From positions 1-34,678 of the forward strand of contig CAZOAR010000030.1 in the NCBI GenBank assembly GCA_964577985.1: a DNA stretch of 34,678 nucleotides, read 5' to 3'. Numbering within the stretch: the first letter of the stretch is position 1; each line of letters begins with the position of its first letter. The notes beneath the pieces are model-generated. The model was given only the letters and a program-made list of their open reading frames with translations. It searched no databases and had not been told where the DNA came from. Made by a program: the position numbers and the translations under genes. Below, piece by piece: positions 23,570 through 31,903 of this stretch. The stretch is from CAZOAR01 sp964577985 (GTDB taxonomy: Bacteria > Gemmatimonadota > CAZMKB01 > CAZNLH01).

Positions 23570-24316
23570 GTGAGAGAGAGGAACATCAAGGCAACAGTCG
23601 CATACGATGGCACTGATTTCTTCGGCTGGCAGGTTCAGCCCGCGCTGCGCACTGCGCAAGGTGTCATAGAAGAGAAGTTGACATGGCTGCTCCGGGAAGA
23701 GGTTCGTCTCTCCGGTGCTGGCAGGACCGACAAGGGCGTTCACGCGTCCGGTCAGGTATTCAGCTTTCTAACATGCTGCTCTATACCGACGGAGAATCTC
23801 CAACGCGCCTTGAATATGACCCTGCCGGGAGATATATTTATCAAGGACATCATGGAGGTGCCTTCGGGCTTCCACGCCCGTTATTCTGCGCGAAGAAGGA
23901 CTTATCAATATCGGCTGGGTATGTGGGGTACTCCTCGTTCGCCTTTTGAAAATCGATACTGCTGGTATCCGGGAAAATCACTGGACATTACGGCGATCGA
24001 GGAGGCCATCAGGCTTTTTCCAGGAATCAGGGACTTCAGGGCGTTGGCCAAACAAAGGGAACTCGGGGAAAACACGAACTGTGAAATTCATAACGTGTCG
24101 TGGGAAAGGACTTCCTACGGCTGCCTCTTTGAGATAACCGCGAACCGGTTTCTGCCGCAGATGGTCAGGAGGATCCTTTCTACACTGATCGATATAGGAG
24201 CCAGAGCCTGCAGTGTCTCCTCACTTGAAGCAGTATTACGTGGAGAGAAAGAGAGTTCGCCCGTTTCATGGGTAGCTCCACCGCAGGGACTTTTCTTACA
24301 TAATGTCAGCTATTGA
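23570..24316 (+). CDS. truA: tRNA pseudouridine(38-40) synthase
   Basis: A 248-residue enzyme that isomerises uridines 38-40 in the tRNA anticodon arm. The catalytic Asp54 is in GAGRTDKGVHASGQV, and YDGTDFFGWQ, the FHARYSARRRTYQY block and NRFLPQMVRRI are family motifs. The frame extends to GTG 23522, only about 12 bases after the predicted transcript start. GTG 23570 gives the usual RNIKATVAYDG opening with GGGA five bases upstream, so I chose it. Its stop overlaps the wider frame of the next gene. Confidence 0.95.
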   Translation: MRERNIKATVAYDGTDFFGWQVQPALRTAQGVIEEKLTWLLREEVRLSGAGRTDKGVHASGQVFSFLTCCSIPTENLQRALNMTLPGDIFIKDIMEVPSGFHARYSARRRTYQYRLGMWGTPRSPFENRYCWYPGKSLDITAIEEAIRLFPGIRDFRALAKQRELGENTNCEIHNVSWERTSYGCLFEITANRFLPQMVRRILSTLIDIGARACSVSSLEAVLRGEKESSPVSWVAPPQGLFLHNVSY

Positions 24317-24323
24317 GGCCATC

Positions 24324-25031
24324 ATGCCAAGCACCGTGAAAATTGCCCTTACGCTAATCGTCTCTTCAATTGCATGTCTTCCCGGAGCATTGAAAGCGCA
24401 GGACACAGCAAGGTTAAGAGATGGGACCGTTCTCAGCGGAGAACTGCTCAGGATGAGCAACGACACCCTCTTTTTCAAGACCTCCTTCAGCGACGAACTC
24501 CCGGTAGAGCGGGGGCAGATTAGCTCGATAGATTTCGGCACAGGCGAAGGCGCGGATGGAGAGTCACAGTCCCCCTTTATCGGTTCTGCCCCTACAGGTA
24601 AACTGCTGCTCGTTATAACCGGCCCAAGCCTTGAGACTTCGATCAGATTCAGGCACAGCGATGACCGGGAAGTCGCGACTTTCGCCAACCGCATCATTTT
24701 TCAGATAATGGCAAACGGGAAGGTCGTCTATGAAAAGATAGATAATACTACCGACAATGAAGCCCAAAGCGAAGGATGGACTATCTTGAAAAACGACTTC
24801 ACAACAGGCCGCAGTGAAGTGCCCCTGCCGCCGGGAGAATATGTTATGGACGTCTCGATAGGAAATGATCTTTCGAATGATTACAGGAAGCAATTCCACT
24901 CAGGTGAAGTGGCGCTCTCCAGGAAAAAGGAGAATGTCACCGTGTTCGAGGGTGGAGTCACGACGCTGGTTCTGGAGATAAAGAAGCCCTTTTTGAATCT
25001 GGGCAACTACGATATGAAGTGGGTAGAATAG
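24324..25031 (+). CDS. Secreted protein of unknown function
   Basis: A 235-residue protein with a signal peptide: a Lys near the N-terminus, a hydrophobic stretch (IALTLIVSSIACL) and a likely cut after ALKA before QD. The first mature part reads like an SPBc/Sm-like short beta domain (ARLRDGTVLSGELLRMSNDTLFFKT), a pattern seen in proteins that start with a 'DG..l.G.l......l.l.T' hairpin. The rest is beta-rich, with a region like the extracellular carbohydrate- or lipoprotein-type sandwich. I recognise no family. ATG 24324 has GAGG five bases upstream; ATG 24303, overlapping truA by 14 bases, would add seven residues before the signal peptide. It is likely co-transcribed with truA. Confidence 0.7.
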   Translation: MPSTVKIALTLIVSSIACLPGALKAQDTARLRDGTVLSGELLRMSNDTLFFKTSFSDELPVERGQISSIDFGTGEGADGESQSPFIGSAPTGKLLLVITGPSLETSIRFRHSDDREVATFANRIIFQIMANGKVVYEKIDNTTDNEAQSEGWTILKNDFTTGRSEVPLPPGEYVMDVSIGNDLSNDYRKQFHSGEVALSRKKENVTVFEGGVTTLVLEIKKPFLNLGNYDMKWVE

Positions 25032-25070
25032 ACAGTCGGTCGCAGTCCGCGAATCAGTCAAGGCCATAGG

Positions 25071-25412
25071 ATGCTTTTTGTTATAGACACTGCTGATCTG
25101 GATGAGATCCGCGAGGTTAATTCACAGGGACTGGTAGACGGAGTGACGACCAACCCTTCCCTTCTGGCGAAGGAGAAAGGTGGAACACTGGACATTCCGA
25201 AAGCAATATGCGGGGAAGTCCCCGGCCCCGAAAGCGCTGAGGTCATGGCTCAGGATCGCGAAGGAGTGGTCGAAGCTGCTCCTGCCGGCGCGAATATCGC
25301 CACAATACCGTTCAACGTTCTGGAAAAACTCCTTCATCATCCACGGACCGATATCGGTCTGAAACGTTTTCCTGAGGACTGGAAGCGATCCGGGGGGAGG
25401 GCGACCCCTTGA
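25071..25412 (+). pseudogene. Transaldolase / fructose-6-phosphate aldolase (TalC type) with an internal in-frame deletion
   Basis: A 113-codon frame made of the two ends of a TalC-type transaldolase. Residues 1-67 match the normal N-terminus, with Asp6 in FVIDTA, TTNPS at 26-30 and the SAEV strand. Residues from about 66 onward match the normal C-terminus (VVEAA, then IATIPFNVLEKLLHHP and TDIGLKRF-x-EDW). About 100 residues between them are missing, including the strand with the Schiff-base Lys (VVKIPM in the family) and the Thr/Ser/Arg strands after it. Full enzymes are about 215-220 residues. The frame is kept across the junction, near 25260-25280. It cannot be an active transaldolase. It could be a decayed gene, or an assembly collapse. 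Confidence 0.85.
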
Positions 25413-26974
25413 ACCATAGATCGCGAAGCACCGGCAACCCCTTGATAATCTTTATCCTGTCTCTCTTCAGCCTTTTCGCCGGCGGCATGATGACATGGTA
25501 TTTCTTCTACCGCAATAACATCCCGGACACGTCCCGTCCGGAACGTATGGTCAGAGAAGATATTATTCCCGCTGGTCTGGAGGTGGCCTCGCCAGAAAGC
25601 GTCCCCGCTGGTAACGGGGGGTACCATGAAGCGGAACAGCCTCCCGAATCGATAAATGAATCTCGAAAGAACGCGATAGTCATGGCTGCCGAGCGGGTCG
25701 GGCGTGCGGTCGTGAGCATCAATGTCCTCCAGACGCAGGTAGTCAGAAGACGCAATGGCCTCTTCCCCGACGATTTCTGGAACGAGTTCTTTTCCCCCCG
25801 GAGCTACAAGAGAGAGGTACAGAGCCTGGGATCAGGATTTATTCTTTCGGACGAAGGGTACATCATAACTAACGAGCACGTGGTAAGGGGTGGCGAGGAT
25901 ATCACGGTCATCCTCGAAGACGGCCGAGAGTTCAAGGCCGCCCTGGTTGGATCGGACGCGCTTGCGGACATCGCTGTTCTGAGGATAGACGCTGACGATC
26001 TTCCCCTTTCTGCCATGGGAACCTCCAGTGATCTTATGATCGGAGAGTGGGTAATAGCCATCGGTAACCCCTTCGGCTATCTGCTTGATGACACCCAGCC
26101 GACGGTCACGGTAGGAGTTGTCAGCGCCGTGAAGAGGGACATAAAGGTTGCAGCGGGATACGAGTCCGTGTACGCAGATATGATCCAGACCGACGCATCG
26201 ATCAATCCGGGCAACAGCGGTGGTCCATTAGTGAACTCAAGGGGTGAAGTCGTCGGGGTGAACACCTTCATCTTTACGAAGAGCGGCGGATCGATAGGTA
26301 TCGGGTTCGCCATACCCGTCGACCGCGCCAGGAGAGTAAGCCGGGACATAATCAGCTACGGCAAGGTATTGAGGCCGTGGGTTGGCATTCATCCTCAAGA
26401 CCTCACTCCCTCTCTTCGAAGAGGCCTGAATCTCGAGGATCAGGATGGTCGAGATGGCGTGATCGTGGCGGATGTCGACAAAGGCAGCCCTGCCGATCAT
26501 GCGGGGATGGGCAGGGGCGATGTCATCGCGAGAATCAACGGCAAGACGATAAGGTCAGCGCAGGACTGGGAAGGAATCCTGCTCGACGTAAGGGTCGAGG
26601 ATACCTTGTCACTGAAGGTGTTTCGTGATGGATCCTTCAAGAATGTAGCGTTTGCCACAGACCCTCTTCCCACGGACACCGTGGAAAAGACGGAGGTCAA
26701 TTTCGGTATCGTCCTGTCTGACATCACGGAATCAGTGAAGAGCCAGCTCGGTTTGAGGAGTAATCAGGGTGCATTGATAATAGAGGTTGAAGATCCGCAA
26801 CTTTCACGTGACAGCGGTCTGGAGTCGCATGATGTCATCCTCAAGGTGAACGATACCGACATCCGTTCCGCGGAAGAGGCGAAGAAGGTGCTGGAGGGTC
26901 TTTCCAGGCGGAGGAACTCCATAGTCCTGGAGAGAAATGGAAGATTGGTTTACAGGTCGCTTCTTATAGGATAA
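25409..26974 (+). CDS. DegP/HtrA-type serine protease with two PDZ domains
   Basis: A 521-residue envelope protease and chaperone. A membrane anchor or uncleaved signal lies at residues 11-34. The trypsin-like domain carries His157 (TNEHVV), Asp187 (ALADIAVL) and Ser270 (NPGNSGGPL). Two PDZ domains follow (about 310-405 and 420-518), giving DegP/DegQ architecture. Such proteases degrade misfolded periplasmic proteins and are usually stress-induced. The start is TTG 25409, overlapping the preceding stop codon, with a GGAGG site about 9 bases upstream inside the deleted transaldolase gene. Translation may therefore depend on reading of that remnant, a possible reason its frame has survived. Confidence 0.96.
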   Translation: MNHRSRSTGNPLIIFILSLFSLFAGGMMTWYFFYRNNIPDTSRPERMVREDIIPAGLEVASPESVPAGNGGYHEAEQPPESINESRKNAIVMAAERVGRAVVSINVLQTQVVRRRNGLFPDDFWNEFFSPRSYKREVQSLGSGFILSDEGYIITNEHVVRGGEDITVILEDGREFKAALVGSDALADIAVLRIDADDLPLSAMGTSSDLMIGEWVIAIGNPFGYLLDDTQPTVTVGVVSAVKRDIKVAAGYESVYADMIQTDASINPGNSGGPLVNSRGEVVGVNTFIFTKSGGSIGIGFAIPVDRARRVSRDIISYGKVLRPWVGIHPQDLTPSLRRGLNLEDQDGRDGVIVADVDKGSPADHAGMGRGDVIARINGKTIRSAQDWEGILLDVRVEDTLSLKVFRDGSFKNVAFATDPLPTDTVEKTEVNFGIVLSDITESVKSQLGLRSNQGALIIEVEDPQLSRDSGLESHDVILKVNDTDIRSAEEAKKVLEGLSRRRNSIVLERNGRLVYRSLLIG

Positions 26975-26980
26975 GATGAA

Positions 26981-28309
26981 ATGATCGATAGATATTCGTT
27001 GTCGCCCCTCAAGGAGCTCTGGGAAGAAAAAACAAAGTTCTCCATCTGGTTGCGTATAGAAATACACGCATGCGAGGCGCTTGCGAGACAAGGCGTGATC
27101 CCCCTCGAAGCGCTTGAAGAGATAAAGAAGAAGGCCGATTTCGACATAGCCAGGATCAACGATATCGAACAGGAAACGAGGCATGACGTAATCGCCTTCC
27201 TCACGAGTGTCGCGGAGAATGTCGGTGAGTCGTCCAGATTCATCCATCTGGGCCTCACCTCTTCGGACCTGCTCGACACGACTCTTGCCTATCAGATGAA
27301 AGAAGCCGGCGGTGCAATCCTGGATGAGTTGACGATTGTTATTACGGAACTTGCCAGGCTTGCAATGGCCGAAAAAAACACACCGATGATAGGTCGTACT
27401 CATGGAGTACACGCGGAGCCTATTACCGCAGGGCTCAAGTTCGCCTCCTGGTATGATGAATTGAAGAGGCATAGAAAACATTTTGAGCGCGTGGTAGAGG
27501 AGGTCGCGCATGGCAAGATTTCAGGAGCCGTCGGGACGTATGCGCACTTAGATCCATCCGTTGAGTCTCATGTTATGAAACAGCTTGGCCTGAAACCGGC
27601 CCCGATATCTACACAGATTATATCACGCGACAGACATGCCCTTTTCCTTTCGTCGATAGCCCTGGTCGGCTCGAGCCTTGAGAGGTTTGCTACCGAGATA
27701 AGGAGCCTCCAGAAAACCGAGGTTATGGAACTCGAGGAATCATTCGAGCGCGGCCAGAAAGGGTCTTCTGCGATGCCACACAAGAAGAATCCGATCCTCT
27801 GTGAACGGATCGCGGGTCTGGCAAGGCTACTGCGCGGCAATTGCATCGCCGCCATGGAAAACGTCAATCTGTGGCATGAGCGTGACATCACACATTCCTC
27901 CGTCGAGCGAATCATTATCCCTGACAGCACTATCATTATCTACTACATGCTCAGGAAGTTTCACCAGGTCCTCGAGGGACTCGTGGTCAACAGAAACAGG
28001 ATGGCGGATAACCTTGATTTTACAGGGGGTATGGTGTTTTCTCAGAGTCTCCTTCTCCTGCTGGCAAGGAAAGGAATTGCAAGGGAGGAAGCATACAGAA
28101 TTGTGCAATCTATCGCCCTGGCTCGAGAACATTCAGGAGTGAACTTCAGACAAAGGTCACTCGAGAGCAAGGAGCTGGAAAAGTATCTTTCGCAGGAAGA
28201 GATCCGCTCCTGTTTTGACGTTGGACAGCACCTCCGACACGTTGATCAAATCTTCTCGCGGCTGGGATTGCGTGATAGAAAGGGAGAGGCGGACCATGAA
28301 AAGGGTTGA
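26981..28309 (+). CDS. purB: Adenylosuccinate lyase
   Basis: A 442-residue fumarase-superfamily enzyme acting twice in purine synthesis, on SAICAR and on adenylosuccinate. Family marks are ETRHDV (His68), GLTSSDLLDT, GRTHGVHAEP with His141, and the signature GSSAMPHKKNP with the mobile-loop Ser262/Ser263. Its length is typical of the shorter, B. subtilis-like type. It starts six bases after the htrA stop. Its last 14 bases overlap purC, whose product makes SAICAR, the substrate of PurB. Confidence 0.97.
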   Translation: MIDRYSLSPLKELWEEKTKFSIWLRIEIHACEALARQGVIPLEALEEIKKKADFDIARINDIEQETRHDVIAFLTSVAENVGESSRFIHLGLTSSDLLDTTLAYQMKEAGGAILDELTIVITELARLAMAEKNTPMIGRTHGVHAEPITAGLKFASWYDELKRHRKHFERVVEEVAHGKISGAVGTYAHLDPSVESHVMKQLGLKPAPISTQIISRDRHALFLSSIALVGSSLERFATEIRSLQKTEVMELEESFERGQKGSSAMPHKKNPILCERIAGLARLLRGNCIAAMENVNLWHERDITHSSVERIIIPDSTIIIYYMLRKFHQVLEGLVVNRNRMADNLDFTGGMVFSQSLLLLLARKGIAREEAYRIVQSIALAREHSGVNFRQRSLESKELEKYLSQEEIRSCFDVGQHLRHVDQIFSRLGLRDRKGEADHEKG

Positions 28310-29021
28310 ATTGCTGTACGAAGGAAAAGCGAAGAGAATCTATTCCACTGAGGATCCAGAACTGGTTGTGCAGGAATTCAAGGATGACGCTACCGCCTTT
28401 GATGGAAAAAAGAAGGGCACCATAGCGGACAAGGGTATTGTAAACAACAAGATGTCCACTCATTTTTTCCACCTTCTTGAAGAGAAGGACATCCCCACTC
28501 ATTTCGTCGAGATGATTTCGGACAACAGCATGCTCGTGAAACGACTGAAGATCTTTCCCATCGAAGTAGTGGTCAGAAATATCGTGGCTGGAAGTCTGGT
28601 CAAACGTACTGGTCTCGAGGAGGGAACGGTTCTCAAGAGTCCCGTGTTCGAGGAATACTACAAGAATGATGATCTCGGCGATCCCATAATCAACTCCTGC
28701 CACGTGGAAACACTCCACCTGGCAACGGGAAAGGAAGAGAAAAGGATCCTGGATCTTGCCTTCCGTATCAACTCCATCCTTCATGAGGCTCTGAGTTCCG
28801 CAGGCATTGACCTGGTCGACTTCAAGATCGAATTCGGGCGGTGGCGAAACGAGATTCTCCTGGGCGATGAGATAAGTCCGGACACGTGCCGGCTCTGGGA
28901 TAAGGAATCGGGCAGGAAACTCGACAAGGACCGCTTCAGATTCGATCTCGGCGATGTCGAGGATACTTATCAGGAAGTGTTTCAAAGGATTTGCGGTAGT
29001 GGGGAGGGGACTTGCGGGTAG
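28296..29021 (+). CDS. purC: SAICAR synthase (phosphoribosylaminoimidazole-succinocarboxamide synthase)
   Basis: A 241-residue enzyme that adds aspartate to CAIR using ATP. It opens with LYEGKAKRIY, the standard N-terminus, and has the VRNIVAGSL strand and the LGDEISPDTCRLWD block that closes the active site. ATG 28296 has a GGGAGAGGCGG-type site upstream inside purB; the open frame before that lies within purB and is not needed. Its own end overlaps the start of psd by 10 bases, so the purine and phospholipid genes are translationally chained. Confidence 0.96.
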   Translation: MKRVELLYEGKAKRIYSTEDPELVVQEFKDDATAFDGKKKGTIADKGIVNNKMSTHFFHLLEEKDIPTHFVEMISDNSMLVKRLKIFPIEVVVRNIVAGSLVKRTGLEEGTVLKSPVFEEYYKNDDLGDPIINSCHVETLHLATGKEEKRILDLAFRINSILHEALSSAGIDLVDFKIEFGRWRNEILLGDEISPDTCRLWDKESGRKLDKDRFRFDLGDVEDTYQEVFQRICGSGEGTCG

Positions 29022-29662
29022 CCATATCACATCACGGTTTCCCGTTCCTGGTTTTTTCGTTCCTGCTCGTTCTGTCAAGCCTTTTTCTTACGCGCGACTG
29101 GGCGGGTTGGGCGCGTTACAGTTCTCTTCTATTCAGCTTTTCATTCCTGGCGATTCTCCTGATTTTTTTTCGGGATCCGGGGAGGCGCTTAGATACCACA
29201 GGAAATCAGATCATTTCGCCGGCTGACGGAAAGGTGATAAAGGTTTCAGAAGGTACGAATGAATTTTTTCCGGGAGAGCGAGGCACTCTGGTCTCGATCT
29301 TCATGTCGATCTGGAACGTTCATGTGAACAGGGTCCCTATGTCCGGGACGGTAATAAGAAAAGTCTACAGGAGAGGCAAATATCTTCCGGCCTTTCGAGA
29401 TAGCGCCACTGACGAAAACGAGCAATGCACCTTGATCATCGAGGGAGAGGAAGCGAAGATCCTTGTCAAGCAGGTTTCCGGTATCCTGGCGCGCAGGATA
29501 ATAACATATCCGGAAGAGGGAGAAATCGTGAAGAAGGGTGATCGCTTCGGTATGATTCTCTTCGGGTCGAGGCTGGATATCTTTCTCCCGCCAAAGTGCA
29601 ATGTACTGGTCTCATGCGGAGAAAAAACCGTGGCAGGCCGGACGGTTCTTGGAGTTCTCTGA
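29012..29662 (+). CDS. psd: Phosphatidylserine decarboxylase, short (PSD-A) type
   Basis: A 216-residue pro-enzyme converting phosphatidylserine to phosphatidylethanolamine. Two hydrophobic segments at about residues 9-50 anchor it. SPADGKV and the MSIWNVHVNRVPMSG block follow. The self-cleavage site is the Gly185-Ser186 bond in FGSRLDIF, where Ser becomes the pyruvoyl group. The proteobacterial type has LGST; this short form is typical of many other bacteria and archaea. The start is TTG 29012 with GGAGG five bases upstream. Its stop overlaps the pssA start by one base (TGATG). Confidence 0.95.
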   Translation: MRVAISHHGFPFLVFSFLLVLSSLFLTRDWAGWARYSSLLFSFSFLAILLIFFRDPGRRLDTTGNQIISPADGKVIKVSEGTNEFFPGERGTLVSIFMSIWNVHVNRVPMSGTVIRKVYRRGKYLPAFRDSATDENEQCTLIIEGEEAKILVKQVSGILARRIITYPEEGEIVKKGDRFGMILFGSRLDIFLPPKCNVLVSCGEKTVAGRTVLGVL

Positions 29663-30405
29663 TGGGGATCAGGAGAAAAGGCAGGCTTGCGCTTCCAGGC
29701 GCGTTTACGTCGGGGAACCTCTTCTTCGGCTTCTACGCGGTCGTCGAGGCCATCCGGATGGACCTTGTTATTGCCAGTTGGCTCGTGATAGCTGGCGCGG
29801 TCCTTGATTTTGTCGACGGCAAGGTCGCCCGGTTGTCCAAAGGCCACAGCCGCTTCGGGATGGAACTCGATTCTCTTGCGGATGTCGTCACCTTTGGTGT
29901 CGCGCCATCGGTGATCATGTTTTCCTATTTCCTCAGGACCAGGGGTGAGTGGTCATGGCTGCTCGCCTTCGGATTCCTCTTCGCTGGTGTTTTGAGGCTT
30001 GCGCGTTATAATGTGGAAGATCCGGGACCGGGCAAGAAGGCCTTCAATGGCCTGCCGATTCCAATAGCGGGGATGTTTCTGGTTTCCTTCCTCCCCTTCT
30101 CCACGACCGCCTTCTACACCAGTTACTTCGGCGATGTAAACAATGAAAAGTTCCTCTCGGTGTCTATTGTCCTGACTTCTATCCTCATGATCAGCAATAT
30201 ACAATATCCGACGTTCCCTGCTCTGCGAGGTCGAGGCATATTCAGCATGGTCGCCATTGCCGCACTCCTCCTTTTCGGTATAGCGCTATTCACTGTGCCC
30301 GAACATCTTTTTTTCATATTCGCTTTCATGTATATTGTAGCAGGTTTCGTTCGGTCAGTTGTTGTTGGTATGCTGGAGAAGTCCACCGACAGGACAAAAG
30401 CATGA
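29662..30405 (+). CDS. pssA: CDP-diacylglycerol-serine O-phosphatidyltransferase
   Basis: A 247-residue membrane enzyme of the CDP-alcohol phosphotransferase family. The motif DG-x2-AR-x8-G-x3-D-x3-D is complete in the segment starting DFVDGKVAR and ending DSLADV. Six to eight hydrophobic segments are visible. Its product phosphatidylserine is the substrate of Psd encoded just upstream, which supports serine as the acceptor. The open frame extends back into psd, but ATG 29662 lies at the psd stop and gives the basic IRRKGR opening. A 55-base gap separates it from purF. Confidence 0.93.
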   Translation: MGIRRKGRLALPGAFTSGNLFFGFYAVVEAIRMDLVIASWLVIAGAVLDFVDGKVARLSKGHSRFGMELDSLADVVTFGVAPSVIMFSYFLRTRGEWSWLLAFGFLFAGVLRLARYNVEDPGPGKKAFNGLPIPIAGMFLVSFLPFSTTAFYTSYFGDVNNEKFLSVSIVLTSILMISNIQYPTFPALRGRGIFSMVAIAALLLFGIALFTVPEHLFFIFAFMYIVAGFVRSVVVGMLEKSTDRTKA

Positions 30406-30460
30406 TCATACGCAGGGGGGAGATACGCCCATTGCCAGTCCCGACTCGAGAGATTAACTC

Positions 30461-31903
30461 GTGAATAATCACGCGTTGAAAGAACATTGTGCTCTTTTTG
30501 CCACCTGGAATATCCCGGACGCGTCGGAACTTACTTATCTGGGCCTCTACTCTCTCCAGCATCGAGGACAGGAGAGCGCCGGAATAGTCTCGTGGGATGG
30601 AAGGAGGCAGAACCTGTACAAGGGTATGGGACTCGTGGCGGATGTCTTCGACCACTCCATTCTCCAGCAACTTCCTGGAAATACGACGATAGGACATACC
30701 CGGTATTCCACCACGGGGTCCACCCATATCTCCAATGCACAACCGCTGATGGTCAATTTCAGGGGCGGTCAGATGTCAATAGCCCACAATGGCAACCTCG
30801 TCAACTCCATCAGGATAAGGAGGCGTCTGGAAAAAAGAGGGTCCATCTTTCAGTCCTCAATGGATAGTGAAGTTATTGTTCATCTCATTGCCTCGTCGAC
30901 AAACAGGAAGACAACTGATGCCGTAGTCGAGGCCCTGGAAGAAATCAGGGGAGCATTCTCCCTGCTGATTCTCATCAATGGTGAGTTGTTCGCTATGCGA
31001 GACCCGAGAGGTTTCCGTCCCCTGTCTATAGGAGAACTCGGGAATGGCTATATAGTAGCGTCGGAAACATGTGCTTTCGATATAGTAGGTGCCACGTATC
31101 TGAGAGACATCGAGCCAGGTGAACTTGTCAGGCTGTCAGGAAAAGGCCTGGAATCGATAAAGCCTTTTGAAGACGTTCCACCGAGGATGTGCGTCTTTGA
31201 ATATGTATACTTCGCGAGGCCCGACTCCAGGGTCTTCGGAGAAAATGCAGGCGAAGCCAGACGGGAGTTTGGGCGTAAACTCGCCCGGGAACACCCGGTG
31301 GATGCCGATTGCGTAATCTCGGTCCCGGATTCGAGTAATTACACCGCTCTAGGTTACTCGGAGGCCTCAGGCATTCCCTTCGAGATGGGACTCGTCAGGA
31401 ACCACTACATAGGGAGGACCTTTATCAGGCCTACTCAGGAAGTCCGAGATCTCGGTGTGAAAATAAAGTACAACCCGGACAGGGAGGTGCTGCAAGGACG
31501 CAGGGTGATAGTTGTCGATGATTCGATAATAAGAGGCACAACCAGCCGGGTGCTTGTGAGGTTGCTTCGTCAGTGCGGGGCAAGAGAGGTTCACTTCAGG
31601 ATAGGTTCGTCCCCTTTCAAGTATCCGTGCTACTACGGAATCGACACCCCCAGCCCTGAAGAGCTGATCGCATCCAGCAATTCGGTTGACGAGACAGCTG
31701 CCTATCTTGGTGTCGATTCACTCGGCTATCTTTCGCTGGATGGGATGCTCGAGGCTGCTCCCCTTCCCAGGGAATCGTTTTGTCACGCATGTTTTTCAGG
31801 AGATTATTGTGTTACCGTAGAAGATAAGGATAAGTATATCCATGAAAAGAAGCACGTTCTTTCCCCCTGGTCAGAAGGTAGATTTCAACACAAGCAGAGG
31901 TAA
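30461..31903 (+). CDS. purF: Amidophosphoribosyltransferase, iron-sulfur type
   Basis: A 480-residue enzyme for the first committed step of purine synthesis: glutamine plus PRPP gives phosphoribosylamine. The N-terminal glutaminase nucleophile is Cys10, after a nine-residue propeptide that must be removed, as in B. subtilis. The PRPP loop VVDDSIIRGTT is at 351-361. Cys244, Cys390, Cys441 and Cys444 match the four ligands of the oxygen-sensitive 4Fe-4S cluster of the B. subtilis enzyme. The start is GTG 30461 with a GAGAG site nine bases upstream. The next gene begins at the base after its stop. Confidence 0.97.
   Translation: MNNHALKEHCALFATWNIPDASELTYLGLYSLQHRGQESAGIVSWDGRRQNLYKGMGLVADVFDHSILQQLPGNTTIGHTRYSTTGSTHISNAQPLMVNFRGGQMSIAHNGNLVNSIRIRRRLEKRGSIFQSSMDSEVIVHLIASSTNRKTTDAVVEALEEIRGAFSLLILINGELFAMRDPRGFRPLSIGELGNGYIVASETCAFDIVGATYLRDIEPGELVRLSGKGLESIKPFEDVPPRMCVFEYVYFARPDSRVFGENAGEARREFGRKLAREHPVDADCVISVPDSSNYTALGYSEASGIPFEMGLVRNHYIGRTFIRPTQEVRDLGVKIKYNPDREVLQGRRVIVVDDSIIRGTTSRVLVRLLRQCGAREVHFRIGSSPFKYPCYYGIDTPSPEELIASSNSVDETAAYLGVDSLGYLSLDGMLEAAPLPRESFCHACFSGDYCVTVEDKDKYIHEKKHVLSPWSEGRFQHKQR

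Noticed and set aside
28146..29078. 310-codon - strand frame
   Set aside because: Antisense to purC and the ends of purB and psd; no motifs.
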